A DNA stretch of 64,000 nucleotides from 66-474 sp035281745 (GCA_035281745.1 DATEDI010000005.1:1-64000), one strand, 5' to 3'; positions 1 to 8,407 are shown, counted from the first letter of the stretch. Notes: generated from the letters alone by a model not told the origin. Numbers and translations: made by a program.

Positions 1-962
1 CCGTCCAGCATGGTCGCGATGCAGGTGGTGCGAATCTGGCCGACGTACGCGGGGTCGGCCGAAAGCGTCGCCGCCGCCTTCGCGTCGTTCGGATTCGCTG
101 CAAATGCGCGCATCGCTTCCGCGAGCGGACCACTGCTGTGCTCGCCGGTGGCCTTCAGCGACGCCAGTGTGATTTCGTTGTGCTGCACCGGAAACTGATA
201 CGCGGCGATTTTTCCGAGCGCCTTTGCGAGCCGGTAGATCGCGTTCTTCGGCGGCTCCGGTTCGCTGGAATGGCCGCCCGGAGAAGTGACGGTCAACTTG
301 AAGTCTGCGTAGGTCTTTTCGGCCGCCTGGATCTCGTAGATGACCGGCTTGTAGTTCGCGTCATAGGTGCCGCCACCGGCGTCGGCGTTGAGCAGGAATT
401 CGGCGTCGTGATAGCGCTTCGCCAACTCGCGCGTGGAAGCCATGTCGGTCTCCTCGTCGCCCGAGAACACCAGGACCATCCCGCGCTTCGGCACGAAGCC
501 TTCGCGTTTCAGCCGCATGAAGGTTTCGACCAGCGCGATCACGTTGTTCTTCATGTCGGCGACGCCGCGGCCGTAGAGGTAGTCGTTTTCCTCGATCAGC
601 TTGAACGGATCGCGCTGCCAGTCCTTCGGGTTGGCGGCGACCACGTCCATGTGCGCGGACAGCAGGATCGGCTTCAGGCTTTTGTCACTGCCGCGGTAGT
701 GCACCACCAGCGCGGCGGTGTGCTCGACGGGGATGATCTCGATGTCGGATTTGGCAAAGCCGGCCGACTCGAGTTTGCCGGCGAGGTAGTGGGCGAAGGC
801 CGGCACCTGATCCTTGCCCTCGACGGTCTGCGCGGCGATCGCGTGGCGCAACATGGCCATGGTTTCCGGCATGGCCTGTTGGGCGGTATCGCTTCGCGCG
901 GACGGCACCCACGCGGCGACGAACACGATGCAGGCGGCGATCAGCAGGCGCACGAATGACAT
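1..962 (-). CDS. M20-family metallopeptidase (3' end outside window)
   Basis: Zinc-dependent exopeptidase of the M20/M25/M40 family, probably a dipeptidase or carboxypeptidase acting in the periplasm. The ATG at 962 is preceded by GGGAG at good spacing and followed by a hydrophobic leader (MSFVRLLIAACIVFVAAW), which suggests export. Metal-site motifs are visible: SAHMDVV, GRGVADMKN and SGDEETD, then the dimerisation-domain signature TSPGGHSSEPEP. The C-terminal part, including the last histidine ligand, lies beyond the left edge, so the gene is partial. It is a close tandem paralogue of the gene just upstream on the same strand (1033-2433), which suggests a duplication. Substrate cannot be told from sequence. 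Confidence 0.9.
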   Translation of the reverse strand, partial: MSFVRLLIAACIVFVAAWVPSARSDTAQQAMPETMAMLRHAIAAQTVEGKDQVPAFAHYLAGKLESAGFAKSDIEIIPVEHTAALVVHYRGSDKSLKPILLSAHMDVVAANPKDWQRDPFKLIEENDYLYGRGVADMKNNVIALVETFMRLKREGFVPKRGMVLVFSGDEETDMASTRELAKRYHDAEFLLNADAGGGTYDANYKPVIYEIQAAEKTYADFKLTVTSPGGHSSEPEPPKNAIYRLAKALGKIAAYQFPVQHNEITLASLKATGEHSSGPLAEAMRAFAANPNDAKAAATLSADPAYVGQIRTTCIATMLD

Positions 963-1032
963 TGCAGGCTCCCGGCGGACATGAATTCGCCAAGATTACC
1001 CGTGCACGCATGCAGCCATCGTGTGCCGGACG

Positions 1033-2433
1033 TCACTTCGCCTTGGCCAGTGCGGGCAGCAGTTCGTGCCAGAAATCCACCGAAGCGGGCAGCTCGCTGG
1101 CGAGGATCCGTTCGTTGTAGCCGTGCGCGTGCACGTCGCCCGGCTTGGCGAACGCGGGACTGACGCCATAGGTCGGCACGCCGTGATTGCGGAAATGGCG
1201 GCTGTCGGATGAGGCCGGGATCATCACGGGAATCACCTCGAGTCCGGGGAATCGTTGCCGGACTGCCTGCGTTACCGCCGTCATCACCTGCGGCAGCACG
1301 GGATACGAGATCGGCCCCAGAACGGGTGCCGGATCCTGCACGCTGACCTTGATGGCAGGATCGGCGACGACACGCTGCAGTTGCTGCTGTACCGCGGTGA
1401 CGGTACCGCCCGGAAAGATGCGGCAGTTGACGTTCGCAGTGGCCTTCTCGGGGAGCGCGTTGCGTGCGTGGCCGGAGGTGAACTCGGTTGCGACGCAGGT
1501 GGTGCGGATCTGGCCGACATAAGCGGGATCGGCCGAAATCACCGCCGCGGCCCTGGCGTCGCCCGGGTGTTCTGCGAAACGGTGCAGCGCCTCCGCCAGC
1601 GGCCCCTGCATGTGCGCGCTCATCGCCTTGAACGACGCCAGCGTGATGCCGTTGTACTTCACCGGGAATGGGTAGGCTGCGATCTTTTGCATTGCCGCGG
1701 ACAGCTTGTAGATCGCGTTGTCGGGGTTCGGTTCGCTGGAATGCCCGCCGGGCGAGGTCGCGGTGATGAGGAAATCCGCGTAACCCTTCTCGGCGGCGAC
1801 CACGCCGAACATGACTGGCTTCAGGTTGGCGTCGTACTCGCCCGACCAGCCATCGGCATCCAGCGCGAACTCGGCATCGTGGTAGCGCTTGGCGACGGCC
1901 TCGGCAGTGAACTCATCGGTTTCCTCGTCGCCGGTCAAGACCAGGATGATGTCGCGCCGCGGCACGAAGCCTTCGCGCTTCAGGCGCATGAAGGTTTCGA
2001 CCAGCGCCACGGTCTGGTCCTTCATGTCCGCAACGCCGCGCCCGTAATAGTACGGACCGTCCTTGACCAGCTTGAATGGTTGGCGATCGGTCCAGCCTTC
2101 GGCATTGGCGGGCACCACGTCCATGTGCCCATGGACGATGAAGGGCTTGCCTTCGCCCTTGCCGCGGTAGCGCACTACCAGCGCTTCGGTGTTGCCGACG
2201 GGGATGGTTTCGATGTCGGCCTTCGCGAAGCCGGCGGCTTCCAGCTTGTCCGCGAAGTAGCCCGCCAGTGCCGGCACCTGGTCCTTGCCCTTCACGGTCT
2301 GCACCGAGATCGCGTGGGTCAGCATGCCCATGTATTCGGGCATGACCTGCGCGGTGTTTTCCGCGGCAAGCAATGGCGGACAGGCGAGCGCCAGGATCAG
2401 CGAACCCGACAACAACGTATGGTGCGTGGACAT
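1033..2433 (-). CDS. M20-family metallopeptidase
   Basis: Full-length (466 aa) zinc exopeptidase of the M20 family. The chosen start (MSTHHTLLSG) has GGGGA upstream and begins a signal peptide ending near LLAAENTA, so the enzyme is probably periplasmic. A TTG start at 2496 would add 21 residues before the signal peptide and is unlikely. Metal ligands and catalytic residues are recognisable in HGHMDVVPAN, GRGVADMKDQ, LTGDEETDEF, ALDADGW and near the C-terminus in SSDSRHFRNHG. The bacterial dimerisation domain contains TSPGGHSSEPNP. The gene is followed 70 nt downstream by a paralogue of very similar sequence (for example EGKDQVPA versus KGKDQVPA), so the two are a tandem pair, likely cotranscribed. 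Confidence 0.93.
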   Translation of the reverse strand: MSTHHTLLSGSLILALACPPLLAAENTAQVMPEYMGMLTHAISVQTVKGKDQVPALAGYFADKLEAAGFAKADIETIPVGNTEALVVRYRGKGEGKPFIVHGHMDVVPANAEGWTDRQPFKLVKDGPYYYGRGVADMKDQTVALVETFMRLKREGFVPRRDIILVLTGDEETDEFTAEAVAKRYHDAEFALDADGWSGEYDANLKPVMFGVVAAEKGYADFLITATSPGGHSSEPNPDNAIYKLSAAMQKIAAYPFPVKYNGITLASFKAMSAHMQGPLAEALHRFAEHPGDARAAAVISADPAYVGQIRTTCVATEFTSGHARNALPEKATANVNCRIFPGGTVTAVQQQLQRVVADPAIKVSVQDPAPVLGPISYPVLPQVMTAVTQAVRQRFPGLEVIPVMIPASSDSRHFRNHGVPTYGVSPAFAKPGDVHAHGYNERILASELPASVDFWHELLPALAKAK

Positions 2434-2505
2434 GACGCGTTCCCCAATTCCCGGAAGAAATTCAGGGTAGCGTCGAATTGGAGCGATCGCACGCAACGAC
2501 GCGAA

Positions 2506-3123
2506 TCACTTGTCCTCCACCGCTTCGACCTGGATCTGCATCGATACCTTCATGTCCATGCCGAAGGATTTCCCGGCATCGATGCCGAAATCGGCGCGAT
2601 CGAAGGTCGCCGACGCTTCTGCACCGCAACGCTGGCGCGGTTTCACCACAAAATCGGGGATGCATTTGAAATGCTCGATCTTGAGATCGACCGGGCGCGT
2701 GACGCCGTGCAGAGTCAGCTTGCCGACCACGCGCGTCGGCGCGCCATCGACGAAACCCGCAAGCCTGCCGTCATAGACGGCGGTCGGATACGTCGCCGCA
2801 TCGAAGAACGCGCAATGGGTCTTGCAGAGCGGCGCGGGAATCACGTCACGCAGCACCATCTGTTTCAGCGCGGGATTTCCGAAGTTGATGCTGTCGATCC
2901 GTGTCACGATGTGCACCGTGCCGGTGTGCTTCGCCCGATCCAGGGTGATCGTGCCGCTGCCGTGATCGAACTTGCCGCGCCACGTCGAGAGGCCCGCATG
3001 GTCGGCGGCGAAACTGGGATAGGTGTGGTCGGGATCGATGGTATAGCTGGCCGATTGTGCCGCCGCGACGTCCGCGGCGGCGATCAACAGGATCGCGGAA
3101 CACGCCAATGCGTGTTTACGCAT
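2506..3123 (-). CDS. YceI family periplasmic lipid-binding protein
   Basis: A 205-aa secreted protein of the YceI family, lipocalin-like beta-barrels that bind polyisoprenoids or amphiphiles in the periplasm. A signal peptide covers about residues 1-22 (ends AAAQSA). The family pattern is clear: SYTIDPDHTYPSFAADHAGL at the mature start, RGKFDHGSGTITLD, GKLTLHGVTRPVDL, and the closing FGIDAGKSFGMDMKV. The start codon overlaps the end of the upstream VOC gene by 8 nt, so the two are probably cotranscribed. The physiological ligand is unknown. Confidence 0.93.
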   Translation of the reverse strand: MRKHALACSAILLIAAADVAAAQSASYTIDPDHTYPSFAADHAGLSTWRGKFDHGSGTITLDRAKHTGTVHIVTRIDSINFGNPALKQMVLRDVIPAPLCKTHCAFFDAATYPTAVYDGRLAGFVDGAPTRVVGKLTLHGVTRPVDLKIEHFKCIPDFVVKPRQRCGAEASATFDRADFGIDAGKSFGMDMKVSMQIQVEAVEDK

Positions 3124-3544
3124 GGCCGGACTCCCGGACGCAGTTGATCATCCACTTCGCGCCGTAGCGATCGGTGAGCATGCCAAAGCGCAGCGCCCAC
3201 GAGGTTTCCGCGATGGGCATGGTTACATTGCCGCCTTCGCTGAGAGCCTTGAACAAACGTTCCGCCTCGTCGGGTTTTGCGACGCTGATCGACACCGCGT
3301 TGCCTTGGATGCCGGGGTAGGGTTCGGGGGTCGGGCCGCACCAGTCCGAACCCATCAACACCGCGTCGCCCACCGCGAGGCGCACGTGCGCGACCAATCC
3401 ACGCGCCTCCGCGGGCAGGTCGTCCATGCCGGGCATTTCGCCCATCGTGACCTTCATCTCGATCTTGCCGTCGAGGCAGTGTGCGTAGAAATCGAAGGCT
3501 TCCGCCGCGTTGTCCTTGAAAAACAGATAGCTGACGATTTGCAT
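3116..3544 (-). CDS. VOC family protein, PhnB-like
   Basis: A 142-aa member of the vicinal oxygen chelate (glyoxalase/bleomycin-resistance) superfamily, PhnB-like subgroup. Recognisable features are the start QIVSYLFFKDNAAEAFDFYA, typical of the first beta-alpha-beta module, the DLPAEARGLVAHVRLAVGDA segment, and the C-terminal FGMLTDRYGAKWMINC ending. Such proteins are compact cytoplasmic dimers; the reaction is usually unassigned and I cannot assign it here. Its end overlaps the start of the downstream yceI gene by 8 nt. Confidence 0.9.
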   Translation of the reverse strand: MQIVSYLFFKDNAAEAFDFYAHCLDGKIEMKVTMGEMPGMDDLPAEARGLVAHVRLAVGDAVLMGSDWCGPTPEPYPGIQGNAVSISVAKPDEAERLFKALSEGGNVTMPIAETSWALRFGMLTDRYGAKWMINCVRESGHA

Positions 3545-3624
3545 GACGTTTCCTCGATGGTTGCTGGTGTTCGCATGGACGACGAACAGGGTTGCGCGAA
3601 ATCGACAACCACCTGGGTGCGCGT

Positions 3625-4248
3625 TCAGGCCGCTTCGGTCAACGCGGGATAGGGTTCGCGCCAGGCATCGAGTTCATTGAGCCGGTCATGCCAACGCCGC
3701 ACGTTGGGGAATTCGTCCAGCGGGATGGATGCGCGTTCGGCGTAGGGCAGCACCGAAGCGACGGCGAAATCGGCGACGGTCAGGCCATTGCCCACCAGCC
3801 AGCGGCGATCATGCAGATGGCCGTCCAATATCGCGGCGAAACGTTGCCATTCTTTCGTCGCCTGCTTCACCGCAGCCGGGTCGGTATCGCCGAGACCGAA
3901 GCGTGGCTTGATGATGTATTCGAAATACAAGCTGGAGCCGTTGCGATAGAAGTGCGCAAGATCCCAGCTCATCCAGCGGATCACCTCGATCTGGCGATCG
4001 TCCCGCGGCCACAGGTCGGAGCCGGCGCGCACGGCCAGATGGCACATGATCGCATTGGCCTCCCACAAGGTATGCGTGCCATCGGTCAACGTCGGCACCT
4101 TGCCATTGGGATTCAGCGCCAGGTATTCGGGCCGCCTGTGCGCGCCGCGGCCAAGATCGACGTGCACGAACTCGACCGGAGATTGCAGGTACTTCGCGAC
4201 CGCACAGGCTTTGCGTGGATTCACGGTGTCGAACCAATAGAGTTTCAT
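3625..4248 (-). CDS. Glutathione S-transferase
   Basis: A 207-aa cytosolic GST. The N-terminal thioredoxin-like domain (about residues 1-80) begins MKLYWFDTVNPRKACAVAKY and has the cis-proline region NPNGKVPTLTDG followed by LWEANAIMCHLA, where E-A/S contacts glutathione. The all-alpha C-terminal domain carries the family N-capping box region WLVGNGLTVADFAVAS. The ATG has GGAGA upstream. It overlaps the stop of the upstream marR gene in an ATGA arrangement, so the regulator and enzyme are translationally coupled; the MarR protein may control this enzyme. The electrophilic substrate is unknown. Confidence 0.93.
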   Translation of the reverse strand: MKLYWFDTVNPRKACAVAKYLQSPVEFVHVDLGRGAHRRPEYLALNPNGKVPTLTDGTHTLWEANAIMCHLAVRAGSDLWPRDDRQIEVIRWMSWDLAHFYRNGSSLYFEYIIKPRFGLGDTDPAAVKQATKEWQRFAAILDGHLHDRRWLVGNGLTVADFAVASVLPYAERASIPLDEFPNVRRWHDRLNELDAWREPYPALTEAA

Positions 4249-4724
4249 CGCGTCTTCTCCTTGCGGTTTGCGGACGATTTTTCTGGAAGCGGCAACACGC
4301 ACGGGCCGCCGGCGAGCTTGCGCAGGCTCGCTGCGGTCTGCTCGCCGATCGTTTCGGTGAGGCGCTGTTGGGCGTTGCGCCATGTCGGCAGGGCGGCTTC
4401 CAGCGCGCGCGAACCCATGGTCGTGATGGCCGCAATCCGCGAACGCGCGTCGCTGCGGTCGGCCCGCAATGTCACCCACCCGTGCTGCTCGGCGACGGCC
4501 AGGTTGCGGGTCAACGTGGTGCGATCGGCGGACAGCATTTCGGCGAGGTCTCCGATGGATCGTGGTCCCCCGAGGTGCAGTGCGGACAGCAGCGTGAACT
4601 GGGTGGCGCGCAGGCCGTGCACGCGCAAGGCCTGGTCGAACTCCCGGGTGATTGTGCGCGACGCGCGCCGTACCGCCAGGCACAGGCAGCGGGTGGTTTC
4701 GAACAATCCGGGATCGGGTGACAT
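4245..4724 (-). CDS. MarR family transcriptional regulator
   Basis: A 159-aa winged-helix repressor of the MarR family. The DNA-binding core is seen in LRATQFTLLSALHLGG, SIGDLAEMLSADRTTLTRNL (recognition helix) and the wing GWVTLRADRSDARSRIAAIT. These proteins act as dimers that leave DNA on binding small aromatic or electrophilic ligands, or on cysteine oxidation. The gene is the first of a two-gene unit with the GST (ATGA overlap) and is divergent from metX. A perfect inverted repeat directly upstream of its start codon is the likely autoregulatory operator. Confidence 0.92.
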   Translation of the reverse strand: MSPDPGLFETTRCLCLAVRRASRTITREFDQALRVHGLRATQFTLLSALHLGGPRSIGDLAEMLSADRTTLTRNLAVAEQHGWVTLRADRSDARSRIAAITTMGSRALEAALPTWRNAQQRLTETIGEQTAASLRKLAGGPCVLPLPEKSSANRKEKTR

Positions 4725-4728
4725 GTTT

Positions 4729-4742
4729 CATATGTGTATATG
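4729..4742. promoter_or_regulatory. Putative MarR operator (inverted repeat)
   Basis: A perfect inverted repeat CATAT-GTGT-ATATG begins 5 nt upstream of the marR start codon. A degenerate related motif (CATATGGATGTATG) lies at about 4839-4852 on the metX side. MarR proteins usually bind such A/T-rich dyads over their own promoter. The role is inferred from position and symmetry only. Confidence 0.5.
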
Positions 4743-4853
4743 CACCTAATTGCCGTGTCAAGCGCACGGCGCACCGCCGACGGTATCGATGACGTGATGC
4801 GTGGACGGACCGGTACTGCATTTGGACGGGTGCTTGCACATATGGATGTATGG

Positions 4854-4897
4854 ACGTCTATACGTCTATTGACATGTGGAGCAGCTGTCGCTAGATT
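4854..4897 (+). promoter_or_regulatory. metX promoter with tandem 8-bp repeats
   Basis: A near-consensus sigma-70 promoter: TTGACA at 4869-4874, a 17-nt spacer and TAGATT at 4892-4897, giving a predicted start near 4904, just before the riboswitch. Directly upstream are two exact tandem copies of ACGTCTAT (4854-4861 and 4862-4869), the second touching the -35. The core also reads as the dyad GACGT-CTAT-ACGTC. This looks like a protein-binding site on top of the riboswitch control, but the protein is not identified. Confidence 0.7.
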
Positions 4898-4905
4898 GTG
4901 CCCAT

Positions 4906-5024
4906 TGCTCATCGAGACCGGCTGAGGGACAGGCCCTTGGAAGCCGGGGCAACCCGCGGGACCGCAAGGTTCCGCACGGTGCCAACTCCTGCGGAGGCGC
5001 GATGCGCCGCCCGAGAGATGAGTC
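4906..5024 (+). promoter_or_regulatory. SAM-I (S-box) riboswitch
   Basis: The leader of metX matches the S-box aptamer. P1 is formed by CTCATC (4908-4913) and GATGAG (5017-5022). P2 pairs CCGGC (4918-4922) with GCCGG (4943-4947). The conserved core reads GAGGGACAGGCCC, then GGGGCAACC, then CGGTGCCAACTCC before a GC-rich P4 hairpin (GGCGC-GAT-GCGCC) and GAGAGATGAG. The class binds S-adenosylmethionine and turns down methionine genes when SAM is plentiful. It lies between the promoter and the metX-metB-hom operon, which fits that job. Confidence 0.93.
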
Positions 5025-5062
5025 GCGAAATCCCGCCACGCGCGGGGTTGGACGGCCGTTTC

Positions 5063-5107
5063 CGGTTCTCCGCATGGCTCGATGCCCGGGCATTGCAAGG
5101 AGAACCG
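5063..5107 (+). promoter_or_regulatory. Ribosome-site-sequestering hairpin of the SAM riboswitch
   Basis: A perfect 9-bp inverted repeat, CGGTTCTCC (5063-5071) and GGAGAACCG (5099-5107), traps the metX Shine-Dalgarno AAGGAG in its right arm, 3 nt before the ATG. Inside the loop is a further palindrome ATGCCCGGGCAT (5082-5093). No T-run follows, so control is probably at translation start, not by a terminator. How the aptamer and this stem exclude each other is inferred. Confidence 0.65.
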
Positions 5108-5109
5108 TC

Positions 5110-6147
5110 ATGAGTCTTGCCGTCGCACCCGAAGCCACCGAGTCTTTCGTGCAACAGGCCTCGCGCATTCCCCGTGTGGGCGCGCCATTCGCCTGCCAGC
5201 GCGGCACGCGCGAAATCCGGGTCACGCCACGCTATGCCGGACATCCGGTGACGGTCCATGTGCGTTACTTATGGGCAGGCGCACCGGGCGCGCCCACCGT
5301 GATCGTGCAGGGCGGCATTTCGGCCGATCGGGATGTCTGCGCGACCGCCGAACACGCCGCGCCCGGATGGTGGGAGACACTGGTCGGCCGCGGTCGTGCG
5401 ATCGACCTCGACGATGTGCGAGTGCTGGCGATCGACTGGCTGGATGCGGATACGCTGCAATCGCCGTCGGTGTCCAGTGAAGATCAGGCCGATGCGCTGG
5501 CGGCGTTACTGGACACATTGGGCATCGCGCGCGCCGAGGCTTTCGTGGGCGCTTCGTATGGTGCGATGGTCGGGCTGGCGTTCGCGGCCCGCCACGCCGA
5601 TCGCCTCGGCAAACTCGTCGCGCTCGCCGGCGCGCACCGGCCGCACCCGTATGCGACGGCACAACGCGCGGTGCAGCGCGGCATCGTCAAACTCGGCCTC
5701 GACCGGGGCTGCGTGGATGAAGCCTTGTCGTTGGCACGCCAGCTCGCACTGACCACGTACCGCAGCGGCGAGGAAATCGGACGGCGCTTCTCCGGCGGTG
5801 CTGAATATCGCGACGGCCGCTTCCAGTTGCCGGTCGAAAGCTGGCTCGAACACCACGGCCGCCGCTTCGTTGCGCGCTTCGACGCGCGTCGTTATTTCGC
5901 GCTGTCGGAATCGATCGACCTGCACGACATCGATCCGAAGGCCGTGCGCGTGCCGACCTCGTTGATTGGCTTCGCCAGCGACCGGCTGGTGCCACTTGCG
6001 GACCTGTGCGCATTGCAGCAACGCCTCGGTGCGCCCGCCAGCCTCGAAGTGATCGAAACGCCGTTTGGCCACGACGGCTTCCTGAAAGAACACGAACGCC
6101 TCGCGCCATTGTTGCGCGAGGCCCTGAACGCGTGGAGCACGACATGA
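5110..6147 (+). CDS. metX: Homoserine O-acyltransferase (MetX family)
   Basis: A 345-aa alpha/beta-hydrolase-fold acyltransferase that activates homoserine with acetyl- or succinyl-CoA, the first committed step of methionine synthesis. The likely catalytic triad is Ser149 in GASYGAMVG, Asp291 in FASDRLVP and His321 in PFGHDGF. Xanthomonadales MetX-family members include succinyl-CoA users and serine acylators, so the acyl donor and even the acceptor are not certain, though the metB-hom context favours homoserine. The start ATG has AAGGAG 6 nt upstream, buried in the regulatory hairpin. The stop overlaps the metB start (ATGA), so translation is coupled. Confidence 0.92.
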   Translation: MSLAVAPEATESFVQQASRIPRVGAPFACQRGTREIRVTPRYAGHPVTVHVRYLWAGAPGAPTVIVQGGISADRDVCATAEHAAPGWWETLVGRGRAIDLDDVRVLAIDWLDADTLQSPSVSSEDQADALAALLDTLGIARAEAFVGASYGAMVGLAFAARHADRLGKLVALAGAHRPHPYATAQRAVQRGIVKLGLDRGCVDEALSLARQLALTTYRSGEEIGRRFSGGAEYRDGRFQLPVESWLEHHGRRFVARFDARRYFALSESIDLHDIDPKAVRVPTSLIGFASDRLVPLADLCALQQRLGAPASLEVIETPFGHDGFLKEHERLAPLLREALNAWSTT

Positions 6148-7331
6148 CCAACCATGCAGCCTGTACGCGCGCGGTGCGCGCCGGCATCGAGACCGACACG
6201 CAGCACGGTGCGGTGGTGCCACCGCTGCATCTGTCGACGAATTATTCGTTCGCCGGTTTCAACGAGAAACGCGAGTACGACTATTCACGCAGCGGCAATC
6301 CCACCCGCGACCTGCTGGCCGAAGCGTTGGCCGACCTGGAACAGGGTGTCGAAGCGGTGGTGACGGCCAGCGGCATGGCCGCGGTCGCACTGGCGCTGGA
6401 ACTGGTGCCGGCCGGCGGCAAGGTGCTGGCTGCGCACGATTGCTACGGCGGCACTTGGCGGCTGCTGGATGCGTGGGCGAAGAAGGGCCGTTTCGAGGTG
6501 CGCTTTGCGGATCTGACCGATCCCACCACGCTCGCGGCGGGCCTCGCAGAAAAGCCGGCGCTGGTGTGGGTGGAAACCCCGTCCAACCCGCTGCTGCGCA
6601 TCACCGACATCCGCCACGTCGCGCAAGCCGCGCATGCGGCGGGTGCGTTGTGCGTGGTGGACAATACGTTCCTGTCGCCGGCGCTGCAGCAGCCGCTGAC
6701 GCTGGGTGCGGACGTGGTGGTGCATTCGACCACGAAGTACATCAACGGTCACAGCGACGTGGTCGGCGGCGCGGTGATCGCGCGCGAACCGGAGATCGCC
6801 GAAAAATTGAAGTGGTGGGGCAACTGTCTTGGTCTCACCGGTGCGCCGTTCGACAGTTGGCTGACGTTGCGCGGCCTGCGCACGTTGTCGGCGCGCCTGC
6901 GCGCGCATCAGGAGAATGCAGCCGCGTTGGCCGATCTTTTGAGCGTGCACCCGGCGGTTGCACGGGTGTTCTATCCCGGGTTGACATCGCACCCCCATCA
7001 CGCGCTCGCGAAACGCCAGCAATCGGGATTCGGCGCGATGCTGAGTTTCGAACTGCAAGGCGGCGAGGATGCTGTGCGCGCGTTCCTCGATGGCCTGCAA
7101 TGCATCACGCTGGCCGAATCACTGGGCGGTGTGGAAAGCCTGGTCGCGCATCCGGCCACGATGACCCACGCGGCGATGGCGCCGGAAGCACGTCGCGCGG
7201 CCGGCATTTCCGACACACTGCTGCGTCTTTCAGTCGGCATCGAGGACATCGCCGATCTAGTGCGTCATCTGCGCGCCGCGTTGGTTCGCGCCGATGCGGT
7301 ATCGCGAAAACCCGTGGCGGTTCCGGCGTGA
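6144..7331 (+). CDS. metB: Cystathionine gamma-synthase / Cys-Met PLP enzyme
   Basis: A 395-aa PLP enzyme of the Cys/Met metabolism family that joins O-acylhomoserine and cysteine to cystathionine. The PLP-binding lysine is Lys198 in VHSTTKYINGHSD. Other signatures are YDYSRSGNPTRDLLAEALA, the TASGMAAVA phosphate-binding loop, VWVETPSNPLLRITDI and VVDNTFLSPALQQPL. The C-terminal half has the typical ESLGGVESLVAHPATMTHA. It overlaps metX by 4 nt and the next gene hom by 4 nt. A side activity as O-acylhomoserine sulfhydrylase or cystathionine lyase cannot be ruled out from sequence. Confidence 0.93.
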   Translation: MTNHAACTRAVRAGIETDTQHGAVVPPLHLSTNYSFAGFNEKREYDYSRSGNPTRDLLAEALADLEQGVEAVVTASGMAAVALALELVPAGGKVLAAHDCYGGTWRLLDAWAKKGRFEVRFADLTDPTTLAAGLAEKPALVWVETPSNPLLRITDIRHVAQAAHAAGALCVVDNTFLSPALQQPLTLGADVVVHSTTKYINGHSDVVGGAVIAREPEIAEKLKWWGNCLGLTGAPFDSWLTLRGLRTLSARLRAHQENAAALADLLSVHPAVARVFYPGLTSHPHHALAKRQQSGFGAMLSFELQGGEDAVRAFLDGLQCITLAESLGGVESLVAHPATMTHAAMAPEARRAAGISDTLLRLSVGIEDIADLVRHLRAALVRADAVSRKPVAVPA

Positions 7332-8407
7332 GCGCGGTACTGGCGGAAGCAGCATTCGCTCCCCGCACCGCGGGACGGCACGACATCGCGGTGGTGCTGT
7401 TCGGCACCGGCAAAGTCGGCGGCGCATTCCTGCAGTTGTTGCGCACGCCAGCTGCTAAAAATCTGCACCTGCTTGGCGCCGCCAATTCGCGTCATCAGCA
7501 GACCCAGCCCGCCGCGTTGGCCGAGCGCCGGTTGCGCGAGCGGCTGGACGCGGACGGCGAGCCGCGCGACGACGCAGCGCTGCTGCGCACGTTGCATGCG
7601 AGTGGCGCGCCCATCCGAGTCGTGATCGACGCGACGGCGTCGTCGGAACTGGCGCAGCGACACCCCGAATGGCTGGCGCACGGTTGCCACGTGGTCACCG
7701 CCAACAAGGCGTTGGTTGGCGGTGGGCTCGATGGCTGGCGCGCGCTGCAGGCTGCGCGTGCGCAAGCTGTCCAATATGGCGACAGCGCGACCGTCGGCGC
7801 CGGCCTGCCCGCGCTTTCCACCCTGCGCCGCCTGCATCTCTGTGGTGACACGTTGACCCGTATCGAAGGCGTGTTCTCGGGTTCGTTTTCATACCTGTTC
7901 AATCATTACGACGGGCGGCAACCGTTCTCGACACTGTTGCGCGAAGCCTGTGCGCTCGGTTACACCGAACCCGATCCGCGCGCCGATCTTTCCGGCGAGG
8001 ACGTCGCGCGCAAATTGCTGATCCTGGCGCGCGCTGCGGGGTTCCCGCTGGAGCGCGCGCAGCTCGAAGTCGAAAACCTGGTGCCGGAGTCGCTGCGCGA
8101 CGTATCACAGGACGACTTCCTCGATCGCCTCGACGAATTCGACACCGCGATCGCCGCGCGCCATGCCGGGGCCATCTCGCGCGGTTGCGTGTTGCGCTAC
8201 CTCGCGCGCTTCGATGCCGAAGGCACCGCGCGGGTCGGGCTGGCCGAATTGCCGGCCTCGCATCCCGCGGCGCACCTCCTGGGCGTCGACAACCTGTTCG
8301 CGTTCACGACCTCGCGTTACCAGCGCCCGCTGGTGATCCAGGGCGCCGGCGCGGGACCGGAAGTCACCGCTCAGGCGTTGCTGGGCGACATCCTGGCAAT
8401 TCCTTGA
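7328..8407 (+). CDS. hom: Homoserine dehydrogenase
   Basis: A 359-aa NAD(P)-dependent enzyme reducing aspartate semialdehyde to homoserine, the branch point to methionine and threonine. The N-terminal Rossmann motif is VVLFGTGKVGGAFL. The active-site region is HVVTANKALVGG (Lys127), and the catalytic domain shows IEGVFSGSFSYLFNHYD and GYTEPDPRADLSGEDVARKL. There is no N-terminal aspartokinase and no C-terminal ACT domain, so it is the short monofunctional form, unlike E. coli ThrA/MetL. The start is a GTG overlapping the metB stop (GTGA), giving a three-gene unit under the SAM riboswitch that makes the acceptor for MetX. Confidence 0.93.
   Translation: MSAVLAEAAFAPRTAGRHDIAVVLFGTGKVGGAFLQLLRTPAAKNLHLLGAANSRHQQTQPAALAERRLRERLDADGEPRDDAALLRTLHASGAPIRVVIDATASSELAQRHPEWLAHGCHVVTANKALVGGGLDGWRALQAARAQAVQYGDSATVGAGLPALSTLRRLHLCGDTLTRIEGVFSGSFSYLFNHYDGRQPFSTLLREACALGYTEPDPRADLSGEDVARKLLILARAAGFPLERAQLEVENLVPESLRDVSQDDFLDRLDEFDTAIAARHAGAISRGCVLRYLARFDAEGTARVGLAELPASHPAAHLLGVDNLFAFTTSRYQRPLVIQGAGAGPEVTAQALLGDILAIP

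Noticed and set aside
4854..4869. Tandem ACGTCTAT as a true MetJ box
   Set aside because: Only two copies, imperfect match to AGACGTCT, and MetJ is not expected where a SAM riboswitch controls metX; kept as an unidentified site.
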